Assembly (NCBI GenBank): GCA_017516785.1
Contig: JAFXAV010000037.1
Location: 1-17,187 of the forward strand
DNA length: 17,187 nucleotides
Source of the DNA: Oscillospiraceae bacterium
GTDB taxonomy: Bacteria > Bacillota_A > Clostridia > Oscillospirales > Oscillospiraceae
Direction of reading: 5' to 3'
Part shown: in pieces, positions 1 through 5,835 of the stretch
Layout of the letters: each line of letters opens with the position of its first letter
Numbering within the stretch: position 1 is the first letter of the stretch
Program-made: the position numbers and the translations under genes
The notes under the pieces: generated by a model
What the model was told of the DNA's origin: nothing
What the model saw: the letters and a program-made list of their open reading frames with translations, nothing else
Databases searched by the model: none

Positions 1-1
1 C

Positions 2-451
2 AAGAAGAAGTCCCTGGCTGAGATCGCTATGAGCTACGGCTATGTTTACGTTGCTCAGATCGCTATGGGCGCCAACCAGGCTCAGACCATCAAGGCTATC
101 TCCGAGGCTGAAGCCTACAACGGTCCTTCCCTGATCATCGGCTACGCTCCCTGTGAAATGCACGCCATCAAGGGCGGCATGACCAACTGCCAGGCTGAGA
201 TGAAGAAGGCTGTTGACTGCGGCTACTGGAACCTGTTCCGCTTCGATCCCTCCAAGGAGACCGGCAAGTTCCAGCTGGACAGCAAGGCTCCTAAGGGCGG
301 TTATCAGGAATTCCTGATGAACGAAGCTCGTTACAGCCGTCTGACCCGTGAGTTCCCCGATCGTGCTGCTGATCTGTTCGCTAAGAACGAAGCTGCCGCT
401 AAGGAGCGCTGGGAGCATCTGAACAAGCTGGTTGAAGTCTACAAGGACTAA
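2..451 (+). CDS. nifJ: Pyruvate:ferredoxin (flavodoxin) oxidoreductase, C-terminal end (partial)
   Basis: This is the last 149 codons of an open frame that enters from the left edge, so the start is outside the window. The residues match the C-terminal thiamine-diphosphate domain of the large single-chain pyruvate:ferredoxin oxidoreductase, which in anaerobes oxidises pyruvate with CoA to acetyl-CoA, CO2 and reduced ferredoxin in the cytoplasm. Recognisable parts are MSYGYVYVAQIAMGAN, the stretch GPSLIIGYAPCEMHAIKGGM, and the tail with FRFDPSKETGKFQLDSKAP and YSRLTREFP. Full-length members are about 1,170 residues, so roughly 13% is visible. Codon use is strongly biased to GCT, AAG and CTG, as expected of a highly expressed gene. 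An intrinsic terminator follows 38 nt after the stop. The assignment is confident; electron-acceptor preference cannot be read from this fragment. Confidence 0.93.
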   Translation, partial: KKKSLAEIAMSYGYVYVAQIAMGANQAQTIKAISEAEAYNGPSLIIGYAPCEMHAIKGGMTNCQAEMKKAVDCGYWNLFRFDPSKETGKFQLDSKAPKGGYQEFLMNEARYSRLTREFPDRAADLFAKNEAAAKERWEHLNKLVEVYKD

Positions 452-488
452 TCCTAGCTTCGAAAGAGCTGTCATCTAACTAAAATTG

Positions 489-520
489 CCCGCCCCTGAT
501 TCGTCAGGGGCGGGTTCGTT
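489..520 (+). terminator. Intrinsic terminator after nifJ
   Basis: A perfect 11-bp stem (CCCGCCCCTGA at 489-499 pairing with 504-514) closes a TTCG tetraloop and is followed by TTCGTTT. It lies 38 nt downstream of the nifJ stop. Its tail runs straight into the ribosome binding site of the next small gene at 524-529, so it may act as a read-through or attenuating terminator rather than a full stop. Confidence 0.85.
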
Positions 521-536
521 TAAAAGGAGATATTTC

Positions 537-692
537 ATGCTCTGCACTGTCATTGATATTCGCGGCGACTACGCCTTCGTCAGATATGACGATACTGGAG
601 TGGTGTCCGAAGTTGCCATCGCTCTGCTGCCCTTCGGCATTGATGTTGGCGACCGGCTGAAATTCGAAAATTACGAATTTTCCGCAGTATAA
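537..692 (+). CDS. Small DUF3006-like protein (51 aa)
   Basis: A 51-residue acidic protein with no signal peptide or membrane segment. The start at 537 is chosen because AAGGAG lies at 524-529, seven bases upstream; the open frame extends further 5' but would run through the terminator hairpin. The pattern VIDIRGDYAFVRYDDTG, then a hydrophobic LLPFGIDVGDRLKF, resembles the DUF3006 family of small beta-rich proteins (ID-RxEGD-AV-E-DDG ... LP-G-KEGDVL), which have no established function. It sits between a terminator after nifJ and a strong bidirectional terminator, so it is probably expressed as a small unit or by read-through from nifJ. The gene call is firm because of the RBS and flanking terminators. 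The family link is by eye and only moderately certain. Confidence 0.72.
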   Translation: MLCTVIDIRGDYAFVRYDDTGVVSEVAIALLPFGIDVGDRLKFENYEFSAV

Positions 693-729
693 AGAAAACC
701 CGCTGACTTTCGTCAGCGGGTTTTCTGTT
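693..729. terminator. Bidirectional terminator between convergent genes
   Basis: A perfect 15-bp stem (693-707 with 712-726; AGAAAACCCGCTGAC on the left) closes a TTTC loop. The A-run on the left and T-run on the right let it work in both directions. It begins right after the stop of the 51-aa gene and ends just short of the stop (731) of the minus-strand membrane protein gene. Confidence 0.9.
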
Positions 730-730
730 A

Positions 731-1216
731 TCAACAGTAGTGAAACTCATGAGGGGCTTTCAGAATCATGGTGATCACCCCTGCGCCTGTCTCACCTTCC
801 TCCGTAATGGAAGACTCAATGGCGCTGACACCGCAGGTAATCAGGGCAGCTGCAACGCTGATAGCCCATAGGAGCCACGGAGCTTCCATGAAAACATATG
901 CATTGGAACCAAAACCCAATACAAACCTGCAAAGAAGTATCATCAGAATCATCCAAAGGGGTGTCAGCAGTCCTTTTCCCCGTATGAAATGAACCTCACA
1001 GGAATCACCCTGATCCTTCACATATCCCCAGGCCCGGTTGCATTCCCGTGTGATACGGCGATTCCATTCGTAGGGACTGTGATATGCAACCGAGAAAAAT
1101 GGTCCGATCACAAATCCGCATGCATAATGATCCCACATAGCAAAATTTAGAGTCGCTATGGTTCGAAGAGAAGACAAATAGGATTTTGCCGGCAAGCTTG
1201 AATTCAGGCAATCCAT
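731..1216 (-). CDS. Unrecognised membrane protein, 161 aa
   Basis: I do not recognise this protein. It has a hydrophobic patch around residues 31-45 and two clear membrane segments (about 84-103 and 112-134) that end in an acidic SSITEEGETGAG stretch. The N-terminal half contains a cluster of aromatic and arginine residues (YEWNRRITRECNRAWGY) that may lie at the cytoplasmic face. The ATG at 1216 is preceded on the minus strand by GGGGGGAT with about five bases of spacing. It starts 14 nt after the stop of the AI-2E-type permease gene, so the two are very likely one operon ending at the bidirectional terminator at 693-729. A role related to that permease is only inference from position. Confidence 0.65.
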   Translation of the reverse strand: MDCLNSSLPAKSYLSSLRTIATLNFAMWDHYACGFVIGPFFSVAYHSPYEWNRRITRECNRAWGYVKDQGDSCEVHFIRGKGLLTPLWMILMILLCRFVLGFGSNAYVFMEAPWLLWAISVAAALITCGVSAIESSITEEGETGAGVITMILKAPHEFHYC

Positions 1217-1230
1217 TCAAATCCCCCCTG

Positions 1231-2520
1231 TCATTTTTCTTTCTTATGCAGGGTGTGATCCACGGCAGCTTCTGCCTTTTCCGCCAGTTCCTTCATCTGC
1301 TTCATCAGCTTCTGGCGCTGCTTGCGCTCCCGATTTTCCTTGAACTTGGATTTCAGTTCCGGTGGATGATCGAGCAGCTTCTCAGGATCAATATTCCGCT
1401 CCGCCACGCGCTTGTTGGTGAATTCCCGAGCCAGAGTATACAGCACAGAGGAAATGGGAATCATCATCAGCATGCCGCCGACACCCATGATCTCACCGCC
1501 AACGGTAACAGCAACCAGCACCCACATACCGGGAAGACCAATGGAAGTACCCACAACCTTGGGATAAATCAGGTTGCCTTCAATCTGCTGCAGCACCAGG
1601 AACATGGCGATGAAAATCAGCGCCTGCATGGGGTCATTGACCAGAATGAAGAACGCACCCAAGATACAGCCGATAAATGCACCCACCAGAGGCACCAGAG
1701 CTGTTACGCCGATCAATACACTGATCAAAGAGATGTAGGGCATCCGGAAAATGGCCATGGACACGGCAAACAGGCAGCCCAGAATTACAGCTTCCAGACA
1801 CTGGCCGGAGATGAAATTGGAGAAAGTGGAATTGGTCAGCCGCAGAATCCGAATGGTTTCATCCGCAAAATGCTCAGGCAGCACCGCATAGAGAACACGT
1901 CTTCCCTGCCGAGCAAGAATTTCTTTCCGCCCCAGGCTGTAGAGCGCAAAGACCAGACCGATGACCGCATTGACGACGCCGCCTGCGAGGCTTCCTACAG
2001 CGGAAAATGCACCGTTGGCAATGACCGTAACACTGTTTTTCAGCATGGTCACTGCCTGCTGAATGATACCCGGCCAGTCAAAGCTTTCAAGACCGGTGTT
2101 GGCATAGATCCATTCCAGCAGCTGAGGATTGTCATCCAGAAATGCGTAGACCTGCTTTTCAAGTCCCAGGAAGAAATCCACCACCTTGGGAATCAGCATC
2201 TGGATGGTTTCCGTCAGCTGGGGAACCAGCAACCAATAGACACCCGCAACAACCAGTACAAGAGCCAAAAAAGTCAGCAGGATGGAAAGAGTCCGCCGAA
2301 GTCCAATATTCTCAATGTAGTGCAAATGCTTTTCAAAAGCGCGCATAGGAACGTTCAGAATAAAGGCCAGCACGGAACCCAACACAAAAGGCGCTGTCAC
2401 ATCGGTAACTGCATTCCATACTGTACGGAACCGCTCCGTTTCATGGAGCAGCCAGTATAAAATGATACATCCGCTTGCAACCAGAAAGATGTTGCGGACA
2501 GTTTTCTTTTCAAAATGCAA
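1231..2520 (-). CDS. AI-2E transporter / PerM-family membrane permease
   Basis: About 429 residues, the usual size of the AI-2E/PerM (former UPF0118) family of polytopic membrane proteins. Family members include the E. coli TqsA autoinducer-2 exporter and Na+/H+ antiporter-like proteins, so the substrate here is unknown. An N-terminal bundle of three membrane helices (roughly residues 10-30, 42-65, 74-98) is followed by an extracytoplasmic amphipathic stretch (about 100-195) and a helical C-terminal half. That half carries the family signature around EGNLIYPKVVGTSIGLPGMW and a glycine-rich VGGEIMGVGGMLMM. A charged, probably coiled-coil tail (NRERKQRQKLMKQMKELAEKAE) ends the protein. Both possible starts are TTG. 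The one at 2520 has GGGAGG eight bases upstream, whereas the TTG at 2526 is only two bases from it, so 2520 is preferred. It is the first gene of a pair with the 161-aa membrane protein. Confidence 0.88.
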   Translation of the reverse strand: MHFEKKTVRNIFLVASGCIILYWLLHETERFRTVWNAVTDVTAPFVLGSVLAFILNVPMRAFEKHLHYIENIGLRRTLSILLTFLALVLVVAGVYWLLVPQLTETIQMLIPKVVDFFLGLEKQVYAFLDDNPQLLEWIYANTGLESFDWPGIIQQAVTMLKNSVTVIANGAFSAVGSLAGGVVNAVIGLVFALYSLGRKEILARQGRRVLYAVLPEHFADETIRILRLTNSTFSNFISGQCLEAVILGCLFAVSMAIFRMPYISLISVLIGVTALVPLVGAFIGCILGAFFILVNDPMQALIFIAMFLVLQQIEGNLIYPKVVGTSIGLPGMWVLVAVTVGGEIMGVGGMLMMIPISSVLYTLAREFTNKRVAERNIDPEKLLDHPPELKSKFKENRERKQRQKLMKQMKELAEKAEAAVDHTLHKKEK

Positions 2521-2544
2521 TAGCAAAACCTCCCTTTTCTTACG

Positions 2545-2573
2545 ATTATATACGAACGAACGGGAAAAATCCA
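2545..2573 (-). promoter_or_regulatory. Predicted promoter of the AI-2E-type permease gene
   Basis: Read on the minus strand, TATAAT at 2550-2545 is a perfect -10 box, with TGGATT at 2573-2568 exactly 17 bp upstream as a weak -35 (3 of 6). Initiation near 2538 would leave a very short leader with the GGGAGG ribosome binding site almost at its 5' end. The spacer contains a short tandem repeat (CGTTCGTTCG on the minus strand). Confidence 0.5.
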
Positions 2574-2591
2574 GTTAACAAGCTGTAAACA

Positions 2592-3635
2592 TTAGCCTCT
2601 TGCAATTCGCTCCATTTCCGCACAGAGGGCATTGACATTTTCCTTCGTGGATGCCCAACTGGTGCAGAAACGGACACAGCGGTGATGCTCGTCCACGCGC
2701 TCCATCTCGGTGAACATGAAGTTTTGGCCCAGTTCTGCCAGGAAATCGTCAGACAGAATGGGGAAAATCTGATTGGTCACACCGGGAACCAGATAGGAAA
2801 CACCCATTCGGTCAAAAGTATCACGGATCTGATCGGCCATTTTCACTGCATGGGCGGCAATTTCAAAATACAGGTTGTCAGTAAAGAGCGCATCAAACTG
2901 CACACCCAGGAGTCTGCCCTTTGCCAGCATGCCGCCATGCTGCTTGATCAGGTAGCGGAAATCCTCGGCAATGGCCAGATTGGAGAACACAACCGCTTCG
3001 CCGAACAGGGCGCCAACCTTGGTGCCGCCGATGTAGAACACATCACAGAGTCTGGCACAGTCCGCAAGGGTCATATCGTTGCCCCTGGCAGTCAGACCAT
3101 AACCCAGCCGGGCGCCGTCCATAAAGAGGTACAGGCCCTTTTCCTTACAGACAGCGGACAGCTCTTCCAGTTCGGAAAGGGTGTACAGTGTGCCGTACTC
3201 GGTGGGATTGGAGATGTAGACCAGCTTCGGCTGTGCCTCATGCTCGAAGCTGTCAGAGGCCCGATGGGTATCCACCACAGTCCGAACCTGATCTGCAGTG
3301 ATTTTACCGTCAGAAGAAGGAACGGACAGCACCTTGTGGCCTGTGGCTTCCACAGCTCCGGTCTCATGGACATTGATGTGGGCAGAATTTGCGCCCAGTG
3401 CAGCCTGATGAGGACGAAGAACCGCATCAATCACCGTCAGGTTAGCCTGGGTACCGCCAACCAGAAAATGAACGTCCAGATTATCATTGCCGCAGGCAGC
3501 TTTGATCTTCCGGGCAGCAGCCTTGCAGTAGTCATCGGTACCGTAGCCGGGAGTCTGAAGCATATTGGTTTCAATCAGCGCCTGCATCACCTTTTCATGG
3601 CAGCCTTCGCTGTAGTCATTATGGAAGTAGATCAT
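2592..3635 (-). CDS. ltaE: Low-specificity L-threonine aldolase (PLP-dependent)
   Basis: A 347-residue fold-type I PLP enzyme of the threonine aldolase / beta-eliminating lyase family. Such enzymes cleave L-threonine or L-allo-threonine to glycine and acetaldehyde in the cytoplasm. Visible hallmarks are the N-terminal FHNDYSEG, PGYGTDDYCKAA, the GGTQAN phosphate-binding turn (60-65), AHINVHETGA with the cofactor-stacking histidine (H86), FMDGARLGYG with D173 and R176, and YIGGTKVGALFGE with the Schiff-base lysine at K206. Length is typical. The ATG at 3635 has AGGAGG six bases upstream. It is divergent from spoIIID and 66 nt upstream of the permease gene, which has its own promoter candidate. 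Substrate stereospecificity cannot be decided from sequence, and related clostridial family members are sometimes annotated only as aminotransferase-like. Confidence 0.9.
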   Translation of the reverse strand: MIYFHNDYSEGCHEKVMQALIETNMLQTPGYGTDDYCKAAARKIKAACGNDNLDVHFLVGGTQANLTVIDAVLRPHQAALGANSAHINVHETGAVEATGHKVLSVPSSDGKITADQVRTVVDTHRASDSFEHEAQPKLVYISNPTEYGTLYTLSELEELSAVCKEKGLYLFMDGARLGYGLTARGNDMTLADCARLCDVFYIGGTKVGALFGEAVVFSNLAIAEDFRYLIKQHGGMLAKGRLLGVQFDALFTDNLYFEIAAHAVKMADQIRDTFDRMGVSYLVPGVTNQIFPILSDDFLAELGQNFMFTEMERVDEHHRCVRFCTSWASTKENVNALCAEMERIARG

Positions 3636-3664
3636 GTTTTGCCTCCTGAAATGTATTTTGTATC

Positions 3665-3693
3665 ATTTTATCCCCGTGGCTTCCATCTGTCAA
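3665..3693 (-). promoter_or_regulatory. Predicted sigma-A promoter of ltaE
   Basis: On the minus strand a perfect -35 TTGACA (3693-3688) is followed after exactly 17 bp by TAAAAT (3670-3665; 5 of 6). The threonine aldolase start codon lies about 30 nt downstream of the -10, with its AGGAGG site between. Confidence 0.72.
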
Positions 3694-3697
3694 GGCT

Positions 3698-3726
3698 GCA
3701 TATCTTTACACCCAGGAGCATAAGGT
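3698..3726 (+). promoter_or_regulatory. Candidate sigma-E-type promoter of spoIIID
   Basis: GCATATC at 3698-3704 resembles the sigma-E -35 (K-M-ATATT), and CATAAGGT at 3719-3726 partly matches the -10 (CATACAMT; 5 of 8), separated by 14 bp. No sigma-A promoter with good spacing is visible upstream of spoIIID. In Bacillus spoIIID is transcribed by sigma-E, which makes the assignment plausible but not proven. Confidence 0.4.
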
Positions 3727-3759
3727 TTCCCAGAGCACACAGCATCGGAGGGGAGCCTA

Positions 3760-4008
3760 TTGAAAGAATCACTGGAGCAAAGGGCATGCAAACTCGCTGT
3801 GTACATCATCGAGACCGGTGCCACCGTTCGGGCGGCAGCCAGTCATTTTCACATCTCCAAATCCACGGTACATAAGGATCTGTCCCAACGCCTCCCATCC
3901 TGTAACAGAAATCTCTATGATCAGGTAAGGATCGTTCTTGAAAAGAACAAGCAGGAGCGGCACATCCGGGGCGGCATGGCAACACGCAGAAAGTACAAGG
4001 GTGAATAG
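3760..4008 (+). CDS. spoIIID: Stage III sporulation transcriptional regulator SpoIIID
   Basis: An 82-residue DNA-binding protein closely matching SpoIIID, which in the mother cell adjusts the sigma-E regulon and prepares for sigma-K during endospore formation. The helix-turn-helix is clear: TVRAAASHFHISKSTVHKDL (residues 22-41), followed by the family-typical SQRLP and the basic C-terminal stretch with RHIRGGMATRRKYKG. The start is TTG at 3760 with GGAGGGG at 3747-3753 about six bases upstream; no ATG is available in frame near this RBS. It is slightly shorter at the C terminus than the Bacillus protein (about 93 residues). Its presence indicates a lineage with sporulation genes. It converges on a 52-codon gene and shares a terminator with it. 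Confidence 0.95.
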   Translation: MKESLEQRACKLAVYIIETGATVRAAASHFHISKSTVHKDLSQRLPSCNRNLYDQVRIVLEKNKQERHIRGGMATRRKYKGE

Positions 4009-4010
4009 GA

Positions 4011-4039
4011 AATCCCCAGCCATATGGCTGGGGATTTTT
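4011..4039. terminator. Bidirectional terminator shared by spoIIID and the 52-aa gene
   Basis: A perfect 26-nt palindrome (4011-4036; half-site AATCCCCAGCCAT) can fold into an 11-bp stem with an ATAT loop, followed by TTT on the plus strand. It begins two bases after the spoIIID stop. On the minus strand it starts two bases after the stop of the small gene and ends in its own T-tract. Confidence 0.85.
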
Positions 4040-4197
4040 CAGAGGTCGTCCGCATCCTGCACCGGCTTGTCATCGGGATCGGCCGGTAATCCGGTATAGC
4101 TTCCCAGAGGGTCCCAGCGGTAAATCTCCACCTCCTGATGGTCAGCATTTACTGACAGAGGATGGCTGATGTCAAAGTCTCTTCGCTTCTTTTTCAT
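4039..4197 (-). CDS. Small acidic protein of unknown function, 52 aa
   Basis: Reading the minus strand by hand gives an intact 52-codon frame that starts MKKKRRDFDISHP and ends KPVQDADDL. An exact AGGAGG site lies seven bases upstream of the ATG at 4197, and the stop is followed by the shared terminator, so I regard it as a real gene. The N-terminal six residues are strongly basic, while the C-terminal third is proline-rich and acidic (about ten Asp). No cysteine, signal peptide or membrane segment is present. Around the middle it reads RWDPLGSYTGLPADPDDKP, which gives the impression of a short conserved motif, but I cannot name a family. It converges on spoIIID and diverges from rlmH. A sporulation role is suggested only by position. 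Confidence 0.7.
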   Translation of the reverse strand: MKKKRRDFDISHPLSVNADHQEVEIYRWDPLGSYTGLPADPDDKPVQDADDL

Positions 4198-4225
4198 GGA
4201 TCACACCTCCTGTGTTATTGTGTCC

Positions 4226-4254
4226 TTGAAATCAACATTTCTCTGTGGTATGAT
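4226..4254 (+). promoter_or_regulatory. Predicted sigma-A promoter of rlmH
   Basis: TTGAAA at 4226-4231 and TATGAT at 4249-4254 are separated by exactly 17 bp. The rlmH start at 4276 follows 22 nt later, with AAAGGAGGGG in between. The match to consensus is 5 of 6 in both boxes. Confidence 0.72.
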
Positions 4255-4275
4255 TTAGAAAAAGGAGGGGATCCA

Positions 4276-4758
4276 ATGTTCGATATCACCCTGATCACCA
4301 TGGGCAAGCTGAAAGAAAAATTCTATACTTCCTCCGCGGAAGAATACAAGAAGCGCCTGGGTGGCTACTGCAAGTTCACCCTGCTGGAACTGCCGGAAGT
4401 ACGGCTTCCGGAGGATCCCTCCCCTGCTGAGATTTCTGCAGGACTTGAAAAGGAAGCGGAGCTGATCTTCTCCAAAATTCCCAAAGGCGCCTGGTTCTGT
4501 GTCTTCACCCCTGAGGGAAAGGAGCTTTCCAGCGAGAAATTTGCTGAGAAGCTGAAGGAAATCAAGCTTTCCGGCAAATCCAGCGCATGCTTTCTCATCG
4601 GTTCCTCTTTCGGCATGTCTCCACGGGTGAAAGCCAAGGCAGACTTCAAGCTTTCCATGGGCCCCATGACCTTCCCCCATCATCTGGCGCGGATTATGGT
4701 TCTGGAACAGCTCTACCGGGCAGAAGCCATCCAGGCTGGATCCAAGTATCACAAATAA
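4276..4758 (+). CDS. rlmH: 23S rRNA (pseudouridine-1915-N3)-methyltransferase RlmH
   Basis: A 160-residue SPOUT-class methyltransferase of the RlmH family (usual length 155-160), which uses SAM to methylate N3 of pseudouridine 1915 in helix 69 of assembled 70S ribosomes. The knotted SAM-binding C-terminal half is clear: CFLIGSSFGMSP (105-116), SMGPMTFPHHLARIMVLEQL (127-146), YRAEAIQAG, and the terminal YHK that is nearly invariant in the family. The second glycine of the usual IGG loop is serine here (S110). The ATG at 4276 has AAAGGAGG about seven bases upstream. The in-frame ATG at 4162 would run through the promoter and was rejected. It is a monocistronic unit with its own promoter and terminator. 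Confidence 0.94.
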   Translation: MFDITLITMGKLKEKFYTSSAEEYKKRLGGYCKFTLLELPEVRLPEDPSPAEISAGLEKEAELIFSKIPKGAWFCVFTPEGKELSSEKFAEKLKEIKLSGKSSACFLIGSSFGMSPRVKAKADFKLSMGPMTFPHHLARIMVLEQLYRAEAIQAGSKYHK

Positions 4759-4761
4759 CAG

Positions 4762-4796
4762 ATTGCGCATCCATTGAGGTGCGCAATTTATTTTTG
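4762..4796 (+). terminator. Intrinsic terminator after rlmH
   Basis: An 8-bp stem (ATTGCGCA at 4762-4769 with 4780-4787) with a 10-nt loop is followed by TTATTTTT. It starts four bases after the rlmH stop codon. Confidence 0.8.
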
Positions 4797-4805
4797 TGAG
4801 ATACC

Positions 4806-4834
4806 TTGACAGGTGAGGTACTTCATGCTAATAT
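4806..4834 (+). promoter_or_regulatory. Predicted promoter of the PadR operon with operator-like palindrome
   Basis: A perfect -35 TTGACA (4806-4811) is followed after 17 bp by TAATAT (4829-4834). Between the boxes lies an imperfect 12-bp palindrome centred on GTAC (TGAGGTACTTCA, 4814-4825), and the repeats TACCT (4802-4806) and AGGTA (4816-4820) are inverted around the -35. These are plausible binding sites for the PadR protein encoded immediately downstream. Confidence 0.62.
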
Positions 4835-4858
4835 AAAACCACAAAGGAGGAGATGCAT

Positions 4859-5191
4859 ATGTCTATTGCCGGTGACCTGATACGGGGTCATACAGATGCC
4901 ATCATTCTGGCGCGGCTGATCCAGTCCGACAGCTATGGCTACGAAATCAACAAAACCATATCCACTCTATCCTCCGGCCGGTTCGAGCTGAAAGAAGCCA
5001 CCCTCTACACCGCTTTTAAGCGGCTGGAAGAACAGGGCTACATCACTTCCTACTGGGGAAATTCCGGCGCAGGCGCCCGGCGGCGCTACTACACCATCAC
5101 CCCCGCAGGCCGGGAAGCCAGCCACCGTCTGAATGTAGAGTGGACGGAAACCAAAGAGATTATGGATAAACTTCTGACCCTGGAGGTATGA
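4859..5191 (+). CDS. PadR-family transcriptional regulator
   Basis: A 110-residue winged-helix repressor of the short (PadR-s2 type) class. The family pattern is evident: LIRGHTDAIILARL, SYGYEI (26-31), the recognition helix LKEATLYTAFKRLEEQGYI (44-62), then the wing with ARRRYYTITPAGRE (73-86) and a C-terminal dimerisation helix. The start at 4859 is chosen because AAAGGAGG at 4843-4850 is eight bases away; the ATG at 4853 is only two bases from it. It is the first gene of a three-gene operon with a DUF1700-like membrane protein and a DUF4097 protein. PadR proteins in this arrangement usually repress their own operon and are relieved by envelope stress or small hydrophobic compounds. The inducer here is unknown. 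Confidence 0.92.
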   Translation: MSIAGDLIRGHTDAIILARLIQSDSYGYEINKTISTLSSGRFELKEATLYTAFKRLEEQGYITSYWGNSGAGARRRYYTITPAGREASHRLNVEWTETKEIMDKLLTLEV

Positions 5192-5193
5192 AA

Positions 5194-5835
5194 ATGAGAG
5201 AACAACTGATTCAATATGTGAATCTCCTTTTTGCCGGAGCACCGGACTCTGACGACATCCGGATGGAGATTCTCCAGAATACCCTGGACCGCTACGATGA
5301 CCTGATCGCCCAGGGCAAATCCCCCGAAGCTGCCTATCGGCTGGCAGTATCCGGTATTGGTGATATTTCCGATCTGCTGAACCATAGCGAGCCCTCCCCT
5401 GTTTACGCTGATCCTTTCAGACAGGCAATTCACGAGGAAGTCGAGGACATCCAGAGCAAGAAAATGCGCGCTGTGGCTATTGCCATGTATATCCTCTGCG
5501 CTGTTCCTCTTTTCATTTTCAGTGAGTTCGGCTATGAAACTCTGGGTCTTTGCTTTACCTTACTGATGGTTGCCGCAGCCACCGCACTGATCATCATGAG
5601 CAAAAAGAAATCCAGCGAAAAACATGCGGAAGAGCCTGTTTTGGATTCCAAAAAGCAGCGGAGAAAGAACATCAGCTCCGTCATCTGGGCTGCAGGTCTC
5701 GCCGTTTACTTCCTGCTGAGCATCCTGACAGGTGCATGGCATCTTACCTGGATTCTGTTCTTTGTCATCAAATGCGTTCAGGGTCTTGCTTGGGCCATTC
5801 TCGATCTTAAGGAGGCTGTGAACTATGAAAACTAA
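5194..5835 (+). CDS. DUF1700-like / permease-prefix-domain membrane protein
   Basis: A protein of about 213 residues. The N-terminal 65 residues form the helical domain typical of DUF1700 / permease-prefix proteins (RMEILQNTLDRYDDLIAQGK, SPEAAYRLAVSGIGDISDLL). Four membrane segments follow at about 92-111, 115-136, 160-180 and 182-204, with a charged cytoplasmic loop (SKKKSSEKHAEEP...KKQRRK) between the second and third. The ATG at 5188 overlaps the PadR stop by 4 nt, but the GGAGG at 5182-5186 fits the ATG at 5194 better (7 nt), so 5194 is preferred. Proteins of this type commonly lie between a PadR regulator and a DUF4097 protein and are thought to be envelope or stress related. No enzymatic motif is visible. 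The 3' end overlaps the next gene by 11 nt, suggesting translational coupling. Confidence 0.83.
   Translation: MREQLIQYVNLLFAGAPDSDDIRMEILQNTLDRYDDLIAQGKSPEAAYRLAVSGIGDISDLLNHSEPSPVYADPFRQAIHEEVEDIQSKKMRAVAIAMYILCAVPLFIFSEFGYETLGLCFTLLMVAAATALIIMSKKKSSEKHAEEPVLDSKKQRRKNISSVIWAAGLAVYFLLSILTGAWHLTWILFFVIKCVQGLAWAILDLKEAVNYEN

Noticed and set aside
1186..2460. Plus-strand open frame of 424 codons rich in His and Gln
   Set aside because: It is the antisense shadow of the AI-2E-type permease gene; hydrophobic codons read in reverse give the His/Gln/Asn-rich product.
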